Shown in pieces: positions 9,377-18,275 of a stretch of DNA of 44,992 nucleotides. Source of the stretch: an uncultured bacterium (GTDB lineage Bacteria; Bacillota; Clostridia; Lachnospirales; Lachnospiraceae); the NCBI GenBank assembly GCA_945828315.1, contig CALZQA010000012.1:1-44992 (forward strand), in the 5' to 3' direction. The notes beneath the pieces are model-generated. The model saw only the letters and a program-made list of their open reading frames with translations. It ran no database searches and was not told where the DNA came from. Within the stretch, counting starts at the first letter, position 1, and each line of letters starts with the position of its first letter. A program made the translations under genes and the position numbers.

Positions 9377-9730
9377 TTACTTATTTTTTGCGTCTTTTTT
9401 GTCCTTTTTTTCCTTCTCCTCTACAGCCTTTGCTGCATCCTCCGGCTTCTCTACTGCGGAGATGGCTGCACGCTGCATCGGAATACGGCAGTTCTTATTG
9501 TTTCCGAACTCAATGATCACAGTGTCCTCTGACATGTCAATGATCGTTCCATAAAATCCACTGGTCGTAAGTACCGTATCTCCAATCTCCAATGCCTGAA
9601 GCATCGCGTTTTTCTGCTGCTGCTCTTTCTTCTGGGGGCGAATCATGAAGAAGTACATAAAAGCGATCAAAATAACGATCCAAAGTACCATTCCGGCTAC
9701 GCCACTGGCTGTCTGACTTGCTAAAATCAT
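9377..9730 (-). CDS. yajC: Sec translocase accessory protein YajC
   Basis: This 117-residue protein has one N-terminal membrane helix (about 13-31) ending in FFMIRPQKK, followed by a small soluble domain with the YajC signature (GDTVLTTSGFYGTI). The C-terminus is a lysine/glutamate/alanine-rich charged tail. YajC associates with SecDF-YidC in the membrane. AGGAGG lies just upstream of the ATG. It sits 84 nt downstream of tgt, the common bacterial tgt-yajC pairing. Confidence 0.95.
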   Translation of the reverse strand: MILASQTASGVAGMVLWIVILIAFMYFFMIRPQKKEQQQKNAMLQALEIGDTVLTTSGFYGTIIDMSEDTVIIEFGNNKNCRIPMQRAAISAVEKPEDAAKAVEEKEKKDKKDAKNK

Positions 9731-9814
9731 AGTTATTCCTCCTAATTTCTGTTTCGGTGTAAAAAAACACTAGTACAATAATACATGAAAGTGTCGATAA
9801 CATCAAGTAAAATT

Positions 9815-10963
9815 TTAAAGATGCTTATGGTGGATCTCATTCTGACTCATCGTATAGAGTTTTTCTGCCTTGTAAGCGGCAAATCTGCCTTCATCAAGCG
9901 CATTACGGATCTCTTCCATCATATTGTTATAGAAATAAAGGTTATGCATGACTAGAAGCCTCATGCCCAGCATCTCCTTTGCTTTGAGCAGATGTCTCAC
10001 ATATGCTCTGGAGTACTTCTGACAAGCCGGACAGCCGCAGCCCTCCTCAATGGGGCGCATATCTTTCTCAAACTTCTGATTTAAAAGATTGATCTTTCCT
10101 TCATTTGTGTATGCATGACCATGACGCCCGTTTCTGGTCGGGTAGACACAGTCAAAAAAGTCCACGCCGCGCTCCACACCTTCCAAAATATTCGCGGGTG
10201 TTCCGACACCCATCAGGTAAGTCGGCTTTTTCCGCGGCAAATGCGGAACGGTCACATCCAAAATATGATACATCTGTTCGTGACTCTCTCCGACAGCAAG
10301 ACCGCCGATCGCATAGCCGTCCAGTTCCAGCTCGGAAATACGCTTTGCATGATCAATACGTATATCATCATATACAGCTCCTTGATTGATACCAAAGAGC
10401 ATCTGATGTTTGTTGATCGTATCTTCTCTGCTGTTCAATTCTGCCATCTTATCCTTACAGCGCACCAGCCAGCGCGTTGTCCTCGCCACTGAATTTTCCA
10501 CATAACTCCTCTCGGCAAGCGCCGGAGGACACTCATCAAAGGCCATTGCGATCGTTGATCCGAGATTGGACTGGATCTGCATGCTCTCCTCCGGTCCCAT
10601 AAAGATCTTGCGACCGTCTACATGAGAATTGAAGTGCACACCCTCCTCCTTGATCTTACGGAGTCCCGCCAGAGAAAATACCTGAAATCCACCGCTGTCC
10701 GTGAGGATCGGTCTGTCCCACACCATAAACTTATGCAAACCGCCCAGTTCCTTGATCGTTTCATCACCGGTTCGCACATGCAGATGATACGTATTAGAGA
10801 GCTGTACCTGTGTTTTCAATTGTTTCAGATCCTCGGTAGAAACAGCGCCCTTTATGGCCGCTGCCGTACCGACATTCATAAATACCGGAGTCTGGATGTC
10901 TCCGTGCACCGTGTGAAACACACCGCGTTTGGCACGTCCTTCCTCTTTTAGCAATTCATACAT
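9815..10963 (-). CDS. tgt: tRNA-guanine transglycosylase
   Basis: This enzyme exchanges the wobble guanine of GUN anticodons for preQ1 in queuosine synthesis. The 382 residues include D89 in TDSGGFQVFSL, the nucleophile D271 in DCVYPTRNGRHG, and a zinc site C309, C311, C314 and H340 (CGCPAC...H). The ATG at 10963 follows AAGGA by 9 nt; a TTG two codons upstream is a weaker alternative. It is followed by yajC and preceded by the AICAR transformylase gene at 22 nt. Confidence 0.96.
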   Translation of the reverse strand: MYELLKEEGRAKRGVFHTVHGDIQTPVFMNVGTAAAIKGAVSTEDLKQLKTQVQLSNTYHLHVRTGDETIKELGGLHKFMVWDRPILTDSGGFQVFSLAGLRKIKEEGVHFNSHVDGRKIFMGPEESMQIQSNLGSTIAMAFDECPPALAERSYVENSVARTTRWLVRCKDKMAELNSREDTINKHQMLFGINQGAVYDDIRIDHAKRISELELDGYAIGGLAVGESHEQMYHILDVTVPHLPRKKPTYLMGVGTPANILEGVERGVDFFDCVYPTRNGRHGHAYTNEGKINLLNQKFEKDMRPIEEGCGCPACQKYSRAYVRHLLKAKEMLGMRLLVMHNLYFYNNMMEEIRNALDEGRFAAYKAEKLYTMSQNEIHHKHL

Positions 10964-10985
10964 GATCAAATATCCTTATTTTTGA

Positions 10986-12167
10986 TTAATGATGGAACAG
11001 ACGCAGGCCTGTAAAACTCATCACCATACCATATTTGTTGCAGGTTGCGATCACATGGTCATCACGGATCGATCCGCCCGGCTCTGCCACATATTTCACG
11101 CCACTCTTGTGGGCACGCTCAATATTGTCGCCGAAGGGGAAGAAGGCATCGGATCCAAGGGCCACATCCGTATTCTGATCCAGCCATGCACGCTTCTCCT
11201 CTGCGGTAAATACTTCAGGCTTTTCGGTAAAAGTGTTCTCCCATGTACCGTCAGCAAGCAGATCCATATATTCCTCACCGATATACAGGTCGATGGCATT
11301 ATCCCGGTCTGCACGTCCAATGGAATCCTTGAAGGGAAGATTTAACACCTTCGGATTCTGACGAAGCCACCAATTGTCGGCCTTCTGACCTGCCAGTCTC
11401 GTGCAATGGATACGTGACTGCTGCCCTGCACCGATACCGATCGCCTGCCCACCCTTGACATAGCAAACAGAGTTGGACTGTGTATATTTCAGTGTGATCA
11501 TGGAGATGGCCAGATCAATCTTTGCCTGCTCCGGCAGTTCCTTATTTTCTGTCACGATATTAGAGAAAAAGTCATCGTCAATGATCAGCTCATTTCTTCC
11601 CTGCTCAAAGGTGATACCATATACCTCTTTGCGCTCCAGCGCCTTCGGTACGTAATTCTCATCAATCCGAATGACATTGTAATTTCCTTTTTTCTTAGCC
11701 TTTAAGATCTCCAGTGCCTCCGGCTCATAGCCCGGTGCGATGACACCGTCGGATACCTCGCGCTTGATGATGCTGGCAGTTGCAACGTCACACACGTCAG
11801 ACAATGCAATGAAATCACCAAAAGAAGACATGCGGTCTGCACCTCTTGCTCTTGCATATGCATTTGCCAGTGGAGTAAACTCAATATCCATATCATCCAC
11901 CCAGTAGATCTTGCGCTCCACGTCACTCAAAGGCTGACCGACAGCAGCGCCCGCAGGTGATACATGCTTGAAGGAAGTCGCTGCCGGAAGTCCGGTCGCT
12001 CTCTTCAACTCGCTTACAAGCTGCCAACCGTTAAAAGCATCCAGAAAATTGATATATCCCGGCTTTCCGTTCAGCACAGTGATCGGCAGATCTGATCCAT
12101 CCTCCATATAAATGCGTGAAGGCTTCTGGTTCGGGTTACATCCATATTTTAATTCCAGTTCATTCAT
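10986..12167 (-). CDS. Stand-alone AICAR formyltransferase (PurH C-terminal type)
   Basis: This enzyme transfers a formyl group from 10-formyl-THF to AICAR, the penultimate step of IMP synthesis. The 393 residues correspond to the transformylase half of PurH only. The catalytic K67-H68 pair sits in SFKHVSPAGAA, GGQAIGIGAGQQSR is present, and the C-terminus is SDAFFPFGDNIERA...GGSIRDD...FTGLR. The cyclohydrolase half is missing, and the next gene upstream is a separate PurO-type cyclohydrolase, so the two reactions are split. GGAG precedes the ATG at 12167; a ten-codon upstream extension lacks a ribosome site. Confidence 0.92.
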   Translation of the reverse strand: MNELELKYGCNPNQKPSRIYMEDGSDLPITVLNGKPGYINFLDAFNGWQLVSELKRATGLPAATSFKHVSPAGAAVGQPLSDVERKIYWVDDMDIEFTPLANAYARARGADRMSSFGDFIALSDVCDVATASIIKREVSDGVIAPGYEPEALEILKAKKKGNYNVIRIDENYVPKALERKEVYGITFEQGRNELIIDDDFFSNIVTENKELPEQAKIDLAISMITLKYTQSNSVCYVKGGQAIGIGAGQQSRIHCTRLAGQKADNWWLRQNPKVLNLPFKDSIGRADRDNAIDLYIGEEYMDLLADGTWENTFTEKPEVFTAEEKRAWLDQNTDVALGSDAFFPFGDNIERAHKSGVKYVAEPGGSIRDDHVIATCNKYGMVMSFTGLRLFHH

Positions 12168-12217
12168 GATTTTTCTCCTTTTTTTACATTTGTGCAACTA
12201 TTCAGATTCCGGACCAA

Positions 12218-12931
12218 TTACACGTTTTTATTTACGATACGGGTCTCATACTTTCCGGTTGCAATGTCAATGTATCTCACAAACAGAGACACCTTGTTGT
12301 CCTCGTTTAAATTCTCCCAGATCATATTTGTAAAACTGTCGATGTCTCCCTCGATCTTTACCCATTCCGGCTCACCCTCAAAGCTGGGAAGCGGGTCACC
12401 GTCACTCATATATGTGTGGATAAAACGTCCCTCGCCGGCTTTCGGATTCTCATATGCAAATGTATAGCGGTTGCAGGAGTCGGGATCTCCATTGTTACTC
12501 TTTAAGATAGACATTGCGTAGTTATAGCTTCCGTTCTCCACATGCATGATTCCGGAAATACGTGGTGTGTAATTCGGGCCATCCGGCTCAAACTCTCTCG
12601 TGCGCAGAGACTGTTCAAAGGTCTGCTGCTTATCCATCAGATCATAAACGGTATCTGTCTGATCTCCATTTGTTACAATTGTCTTGTTTCCAAGCACTCG
12701 TACAGGTGCATAGATGATCAGACTCGGATCCTCAAGCTTGGACGGATCAAATGCCTGTGTGCGGATGCCCTCTCCATCCTCCACAAACACGCGGTTTCTG
12801 CTGTTCACACTGCGACCCATAATAAAATATGCGGTCACTGCATACTTTCCGTCGGCAGAACGTCCGATCACGATGCCTCTTCCGGGATAGCTGTTCTCTG
12901 ATAACTTGCTGCTTAATGCTTCGATCTGCAT
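12218..12931 (-). CDS. IMP cyclohydrolase, PurO-like
   Basis: This 237-residue protein matches the PurO-type IMP cyclohydrolase family first defined in archaea. The N-terminus has YPGRGIVIG followed by IMGRSVNSRNRVF, the hallmark of the family. It should close FAICAR to IMP in one hydrolytic step without the bifunctional PurH fold. AAAGGAGG lies 6 nt before the ATG. It is directly upstream of the matching transformylase (50-nt gap), which supports the assignment. Specific catalytic residues cannot be confirmed without alignment. Confidence 0.88.
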   Translation of the reverse strand: MQIEALSSKLSENSYPGRGIVIGRSADGKYAVTAYFIMGRSVNSRNRVFVEDGEGIRTQAFDPSKLEDPSLIIYAPVRVLGNKTIVTNGDQTDTVYDLMDKQQTFEQSLRTREFEPDGPNYTPRISGIMHVENGSYNYAMSILKSNNGDPDSCNRYTFAYENPKAGEGRFIHTYMSDGDPLPSFEGEPEWVKIEGDIDSFTNMIWENLNEDNKVSLFVRYIDIATGKYETRIVNKNV

Positions 12932-12956
12932 AATTGCCTCCTTTGGTTTTACTCCT

Positions 12957-14321
12957 TTAGTTTTTAAATGAATGGATCGGTGCCGGAATCCGTCCGGTAC
13001 GATTTACAAACGCATCACAGGAATACGGGTTGACCGGCATTACCGGTGCGTGTCCGAGCAATCCACCAAATTCCACGGTATCTCCCACCTGCTTGCCGGG
13101 GCAGGGAATCAATCTGGCTGCGGTCGTCTTCTGATTGACCATTCCGATCGCCATCTCATCCGCAATGATACCTGCAATCGTCGTCGGCTTTGTATCGCCG
13201 GGAATTGCAATCATGTCCAGACCCACAGAGCATACACAGGTCATTGCCTCAAGCTTTTCTACTGTAAGCGCTCCGACCGTTGCAGCATTGATCATACCCT
13301 GATCCTCGCTGACCGGAATAAACGCACCACTCAAACCTCCCACATAGGAAGATGCCATGACACCACCTTTTTTCACCTGATCATTTAACATGGCCAGGGC
13401 AGCTGTCGTACCGGGTGCTCCCGCATACTCCAGACCGATCTCCTGCAGAATATCCGCCACACTGTCTCCGATCGCCGGTGTCGGTGCCAAAGACAGATCG
13501 ATAATACCAAACGGAATGCCGAGACGTCTGGATGCCTCCTGTGCCACAAGCTGTCCGACACGAGTGATCTTAAAAGCTGTCTTTTTGATCGTCTCACAGA
13601 GCACCTCGAAATTCTCGCCGCGCACCTTTGTAAGTGCCGTACGCATCACGCCTGGACCGCTGACACCAACATTGATGATCGCATCCGCCTCCGTCACACC
13701 GTGGAACGCACCTGCCATGAAGGGATTATCATCCGGCGCGTTACAGAATACAACCAGCTTTGCACAACCATTTACAGCTTTGTCCTTTGTAGCCTCCGCG
13801 GTGGCAGTGATCATCTCACCCATCAGGCGGACAGCATCCATATTGATCCCGGTCTTTGTAGAACCGACATTCACAGAACTGCATACCACATCTGTCTGTG
13901 CCAGCGCCTGCGGAATCGAACGGATCAACAGTTCCTCACCGCGTGTCATACCCTTGCTCACCAATGCAGAATATCCGCCGAGGAAGTTCACTCCGACCTC
14001 TTTTGCAGCACGATCCAGCGTCTTTGCGATCGTCACAAAATCCTCCGGTGTTTTACATGCCGCAGAACCGACCAGTGCGATCGGTGTCACGGAAATACGC
14101 TTGTTTACGATGGGAATACAGTATTCCTTCTCGATCTGCTCACCAACAGATACCAGATCCTTTGCGGTGGTTGTGATCTTGTCGTAGATTTTCTTGTTTA
14201 ACTGTTCTAAATCGGAATCGATACAGTCCATCAGGCTGATACCGAGTGTGATCGTGCGGACATCCAGATTTTCCTGCTCGATCATCTTGTTGGTCTCTTC
14301 GACCTCCCATATATTGATCAT
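12957..14321 (-). CDS. PFL-like DUF711/UPF0210 family protein
   Basis: This 454-residue protein belongs to DUF711 (COG2848), called PFL family because of a barrel fold resembling pyruvate formate-lyase. I see no glycyl-radical motif. Conserved stretches include [14 protein letters not shown] near the N-terminus, the glycine-rich centre ([10 protein letters not shown]) and the C-terminal [15 protein letters not shown]. The biochemical function is unknown. AAAGGAG precedes the ATG. The gene follows an ACT-domain gene of the UPF0237 family by 15 nt, a pairing known across Firmicutes, so the two probably act together. Confidence 0.92.
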   Translation of the reverse strand: MINIWEVEETNKMIEQENLDVRTITLGISLMDCIDSDLEQLNKKIYDKITTTAKDLVSVGEQIEKEYCIPIVNKRISVTPIALVGSAACKTPEDFVTIAKTLDRAAKEVGVNFLGGYSALVSKGMTRGEELLIRSIPQALAQTDVVCSSVNVGSTKTGINMDAVRLMGEMITATAEATKDKAVNGCAKLVVFCNAPDDNPFMAGAFHGVTEADAIINVGVSGPGVMRTALTKVRGENFEVLCETIKKTAFKITRVGQLVAQEASRRLGIPFGIIDLSLAPTPAIGDSVADILQEIGLEYAGAPGTTAALAMLNDQVKKGGVMASSYVGGLSGAFIPVSEDQGMINAATVGALTVEKLEAMTCVCSVGLDMIAIPGDTKPTTIAGIIADEMAIGMVNQKTTAARLIPCPGKQVGDTVEFGGLLGHAPVMPVNPYSCDAFVNRTGRIPAPIHSFKN

Positions 14322-14336
14322 GACTTATCTCCTTTG

Positions 14337-14621
14337 TTAAATGCGGTGCATTTTTTCAAATATTTCTTCCTTCTGGCACTTGATCGCCACTCCGATCTGC
14401 TCACCCAGCTGCTCAAGAGCGGCTGCGCAGTCAGCGAAAGGCACCTTTGCACCGGTCATGTCCACGATCATCATCATATTAAAATAACCCGAAACGATCG
14501 TTTGAGAAATATCCAGAACATTGATGTTGTTCTCCGCAAGATACGTACATACCTTTGCGATGATACCGACCGTATCATGTCCCAGCACCGTGATGATTGT
14601 CTTGTTGTTTGCATTTTCCAT
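14337..14621 (-). CDS. ACT-domain protein, UPF0237 family
   Basis: This 94-residue protein is a single ACT domain (TIITVLGHDTVGIIAKVCTY...) as in COG3830 and the glycine-cleavage regulator GcvR. ACT domains usually bind amino acids or other small ligands, so it may be the sensor or regulatory subunit of the DUF711 protein encoded next. The ligand is unknown. The start at MENANNKT is fixed by AGGAGG 9 nt upstream; a 23-codon extension would run into the upstream gene. It lies 25 nt after the WalJ-like gene. Confidence 0.92.
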   Translation of the reverse strand: MENANNKTIITVLGHDTVGIIAKVCTYLAENNINVLDISQTIVSGYFNMMMIVDMTGAKVPFADCAAALEQLGEQIGVAIKCQKEEIFEKMHRI

Positions 14622-14646
14622 TCTATCTATCCTCCTAAAATATTTA

Positions 14647-15444
14647 TTACCAATAAATACAGTGTGATGGTTCATCCCTCTTTGCCACATACATCGGAAA
14701 ATCCGAGCCCTTATAGGGATTGTCCCCCAGTGTCACCTCCAGGCGTACCGTCTCATAGGCAAGCTTTTCATAATTATTCTCCTTTGAGAGATGTCCTAAA
14801 ATGACCGCTTCAAACCGGTCATGCAAAAGCTCACCTAAAAATCTGCCTGATGTTTCATTGGACAAGTGCCCGCGCTCACTTAAGATGCGCTGTTTTAGCG
14901 GATACGGGTATGTTCCCATCTCCAGCATCCGCACATCGTGATTCGCTTCTAACAATAATACATGAACACCCTGCAGTTTGTCTATCAAATAATTATCATA
15001 TTTTCCCAGATCCGTCACAATTGCTGCCGAACGGGCACCATGACGCACAATATACATCACGGGATCAGCTGCATCATGGGAGACATGGATCGGTTCTACC
15101 GACAGGTCTCCTACCGTTAACGGTTCGTCCGGACGCACTACATGAAACAGTCCTTCATCAATCTGGCCAACCGAACTGCACCGTTTGATGGCATGAATTG
15201 TTTTTTCCGTTGCATAGATCGGCAGTCCATGCCGCCTTGCCATGACCCCGAGTCCCTGAATATGATCCATATGCTCATGGGTGACAAAAATGCCACTGGT
15301 CTCCTCTGGTTTCAGACCCAGCTGTTCCAGGCCTTCTTTGATGCGTTTCCCGCTGATGCCTGCATCGATCAGAATGTGACTGTTATCAGAACCTGCCAGA
15401 ATACAGTTGCCACTGCTGCCGCTTGCGATACTACATAATCTCAT
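14647..15444 (-). CDS. Metallo-beta-lactamase fold hydrolase, WalJ/YycJ-like
   Basis: This 265-residue protein has the MBL-fold metal motif HEHMDH (H56, H58, D60, H61) in FVTHEHMDHIQG and an N-terminal CSIASGSSGNC. The GSSGNC start is typical of the YycJ/WalJ group, linked in Firmicutes to coordination of cell-wall growth with division and DNA replication. Its neighbours are an FtsA-like protein and polA, which agrees with that role. The start codon is 15 nt after the FtsA-like stop. AAGGGCGG lies somewhat far upstream as ribosome site. Substrate unknown; a nuclease-type activity is likely from the family. Confidence 0.88.
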   Translation of the reverse strand: MRLCSIASGSSGNCILAGSDNSHILIDAGISGKRIKEGLEQLGLKPEETSGIFVTHEHMDHIQGLGVMARRHGLPIYATEKTIHAIKRCSSVGQIDEGLFHVVRPDEPLTVGDLSVEPIHVSHDAADPVMYIVRHGARSAAIVTDLGKYDNYLIDKLQGVHVLLLEANHDVRMLEMGTYPYPLKQRILSERGHLSNETSGRFLGELLHDRFEAVILGHLSKENNYEKLAYETVRLEVTLGDNPYKGSDFPMYVAKRDEPSHCIYW

Positions 15445-15459
15445 CTTCGCGCACCGCCC

Positions 15460-17622
15460 TTAACTTTCTTCCCAGCGGATCACGATCTCGTCACCCTCAT
15501 CAAGTGTTTGCGTGTAAAACGCATTCTTGTCATTGACCGTCGTAACGATTGCCCGTCCTCTGGAATCGGACAGATCAAAATCAATATAATCAAACACGTC
15601 GATAAACACGTATTCCGGTTTGCCATGCATGACGATCAGCTCCCCATTGACAAACACGGAACGATCGACCGGTTCCTTCTTTTCTTCCTGTGCTTCTGTT
15701 TCAGGTGCGACTTCCTCTGTGGTCTCTTCTGTTTTCCCGGATGATCCTCCTTCAACAGGAGCCTCCTGTCCATTCTCTGCATCCGGCTGTGTTTCCTCTG
15801 TTTTCTCATCTGCGGCTGCTTCCGGCTGAGCTGTCATATCCGCTTTCGCCGTACGATAGGAAAGCACCGTCCAGTCCACGCTGAAATTTTCATAGATCTG
15901 CGCATCCATTGACTCCTCACGATTGTTCACAAGGATCTCCTGATCCGTGTCGATCTCCACATCCATGAATTCCGCCAGCTGAGCCACCGTATAATAGTTG
16001 CACACCTCGATTCGGTCACCATCCTTGATATGATAAGTCGGTGGCTCCAGACTTCCGTTTACGAGCACAAACCGGGGGCAGGTCACCATCTTATGATTGA
16101 CCTCAAAAGTGATCGTTTCGGAAGTGTACTCCTCCAGCCGCTCGATCGTATAAACCGCGTTTTCTCCCACTGTAGACGGAATGATCTCAATTTCACAGTT
16201 CGGCTCCAGCGGTGTATTGATGTTGACTTCCCGTCCATTCAGTCTGACAGTGGAAGACTCTCCTGCCTCGCCACGGATCATTCGCTGCTTGCCATTGACT
16301 GTGAAATTGATTGCCTGTCCTCTTCGCGGAAACAGGTATTCATTTGGGAATCCTGCCTGTAAAGCCGCATCGACGATGGTCAGACGACTGTTATCATACA
16401 ACTTGATGCGCTCCCCGTTAAAGCGTACCATGATAAAGTTATTTTTCTGATCATAATAGTTGAGACAGATACCAACCGGTGTTACGATCAGCGGATCTTT
16501 CTCGATATCCGGCTGCAGGAAGTTGATCGTTTTCAGTACTTCCTCGCCGCGCAGTGCCACACGTTCCGGAGCAATATTCAGTTCCTCTGCCAGGCGCTCC
16601 ACAAAGCCGTGCACCTTTCCGCCACCGCCGACGACAAAGGTTGCACTGACAGATTTATCACCGTTTAAGTCGATGATCTTTTCTGCCACACCCTTTGCAA
16701 GCTTATCAACAACGGGGGCAACCAGCTCCCACACCTCCTTGGACGGAACGCGGTGTGTGATACTCATAATATCTTCGAATTCCACCTCGTCATCCACGGT
16801 AGAAGCACGCTTGATATGCTCCGCCATATTGAAGTCCACCAGATAATGCTGAACGATGACCTCCGTGATCTCATCTCCAGCATACGGGATCATGCCGTAT
16901 GCGATAATGCTCCCGTCCTTTGTGATACAGATATCGGATGTACCTGCCCCAACATCGACCAGTCCGATATTCAGCATGCGGAAATGCTCCGGAATCGCCA
17001 CATTGATCGCCGCGATCGGCTCCAACGTCAGATTTGCAACCTCCAGACCGGCAATGCCCACAGCTGCGTACAGACCATCCACCACATCCTCCGGCAGAAA
17101 GGTCACGATAATGTCAAGAGAGATGACATCCGCTTTGTGACCCTCCAGATTCGAGTAGATCTCATCATTAATATAATATTTCACAACGGAATATCCCACA
17201 CAGTAAAAACGATACTTCGTATCATTCTGCTCCCGCAGGATATTCTGTGCCTGCTCCACGCCGAGCAGCTCCAGCGTATGGATCATCTCACCGGTCACAA
17301 TCGTCTCCTCCGGATATTCATAATCCACATGCGTTGTCACGGTCTTTAACACACGGCCTGCAGCTGCGATACAGACCTCAGTCAACGGCTGTTCGATCAT
17401 CTCCTCCAGCTTTGTCTTCACAACCTGGATCGTTTTCCCCACCTTGCCGATATCATGGATCTGCCCATCCAGCATCGCGCGTGTATCATGCTCCTTACAA
17501 TACTGGGCAATGACATTAAAGGTCTCATTTTCATCCCGATAACCCACTGTTCCAACAACGTTGCGGGTTCCGATATCCAGACCAAAAACAAGGCCCCTGT
17601 TGTCTTCTCTGCGTGTGTCCAT
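15460..17622 (-). CDS. Large FtsA-like actin-fold protein
   Basis: This 720-residue protein has an FtsA/PilM-type actin ATPase core in its first 400 residues: phosphate-1 loop FGLDIGTRNVVGTVGY near the N-terminus, phosphate-2 loop VDVGAGTSDICI (about 223-234) and adenosine motif VVGGGGKVHGF. It is far longer than FtsA (about 420). The remaining 300 residues hold small beta-rich modules with repeated VNG...DGD patterns and an Ala/Glu/Pro-rich linker before the final module. The start at MDTRREDNRG follows GAGGAG and lies one nucleotide after the coaE stop. It is outside any division-gene cluster here, so it may be a paralogue with its own role in envelope growth. Confidence 0.85.
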   Translation of the reverse strand: MDTRREDNRGLVFGLDIGTRNVVGTVGYRDENETFNVIAQYCKEHDTRAMLDGQIHDIGKVGKTIQVVKTKLEEMIEQPLTEVCIAAAGRVLKTVTTHVDYEYPEETIVTGEMIHTLELLGVEQAQNILREQNDTKYRFYCVGYSVVKYYINDEIYSNLEGHKADVISLDIIVTFLPEDVVDGLYAAVGIAGLEVANLTLEPIAAINVAIPEHFRMLNIGLVDVGAGTSDICITKDGSIIAYGMIPYAGDEITEVIVQHYLVDFNMAEHIKRASTVDDEVEFEDIMSITHRVPSKEVWELVAPVVDKLAKGVAEKIIDLNGDKSVSATFVVGGGGKVHGFVERLAEELNIAPERVALRGEEVLKTINFLQPDIEKDPLIVTPVGICLNYYDQKNNFIMVRFNGERIKLYDNSRLTIVDAALQAGFPNEYLFPRRGQAINFTVNGKQRMIRGEAGESSTVRLNGREVNINTPLEPNCEIEIIPSTVGENAVYTIERLEEYTSETITFEVNHKMVTCPRFVLVNGSLEPPTYHIKDGDRIEVCNYYTVAQLAEFMDVEIDTDQEILVNNREESMDAQIYENFSVDWTVLSYRTAKADMTAQPEAAADEKTEETQPDAENGQEAPVEGGSSGKTEETTEEVAPETEAQEEKKEPVDRSVFVNGELIVMHGKPEYVFIDVFDYIDFDLSDSRGRAIVTTVNDKNAFYTQTLDEGDEIVIRWEES

Positions 17623-17623
17623 A

Positions 17624-18226
17624 TTATTTCTCCTCACTCCTGTATAGTTGCTTAATCTGTTCCAACACGTACTGTTCATCCCGGTCATTGTCGATCACCA
17701 CACGACAATATTTTCGGTATGTCTCATCCGAAAGCTGCGCGGCAAACATCTGCTCTACCTTCTGTTCACTGTATCCCCGGTCCGCCATCAGGCGTTTTTT
17801 GCGGGTCTGCTCAGATGCATACACATACCACAGTTCATCACAAAGGGTATCGTAATGATCCTCGATGAGCAGTGCCGCCTCCAGGATCACATATTCATAA
17901 TATCCTTTCTGCCGCTCCTTCTCCACCTCACCGAGAATATATTCCTTCACCGCCGGGTGCACGATGCCATTCAGCGTTCTTCTCTTTTCTTCATCTGAAA
18001 AAAGCAACTGTGCCAGCTTCGGACGATTGATACTGCCATCATCCAGCCAAATATCACAGTTTCCAAAAGCTTCATGCATCCGCTTATAACACATGGTACC
18101 CGGTTCCATCTGCTCATGGGCAATTTCATCCGCAATGAGAATACGCACCCGGTACATCTGTCTGATCGCCTTCAGCACAGTTGTTTTTCCGGCCCCCACA
18201 CCACCGGTCAATCCGATGAATTTCAT
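17624..18226 (-). CDS. coaE: Dephospho-CoA kinase
   Basis: This enzyme phosphorylates the 3'-hydroxyl of dephospho-CoA, the last step of CoA synthesis. The 200 residues are normal length, with P-loop GLTGGVGAGKTT (5-16), the DEIAHE region and the lid region VYASEQTRKKRLMADRGYS. AAAGGA precedes the ATG. It is 49 nt downstream of polA; polA-coaE adjacency is common in Firmicutes. Confidence 0.96.
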   Translation of the reverse strand: MKFIGLTGGVGAGKTTVLKAIRQMYRVRILIADEIAHEQMEPGTMCYKRMHEAFGNCDIWLDDGSINRPKLAQLLFSDEEKRRTLNGIVHPAVKEYILGEVEKERQKGYYEYVILEAALLIEDHYDTLCDELWYVYASEQTRKKRLMADRGYSEQKVEQMFAAQLSDETYRKYCRVVIDNDRDEQYVLEQIKQLYRSEEK

Positions 18227-18275
18227 ATATATTCAATCCTTTCGTATTTCTGATTCAAAAATGCTGAAATGCCGG

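Noticed and set aside
13390-14187. 265-codon open frame on the plus strand inside the DUF711 gene
   Set aside because: It is antisense to a conserved family with intact N- and C-terminal signatures; the Ser/Ala/Thr-rich translation is an artefact of codon bias.
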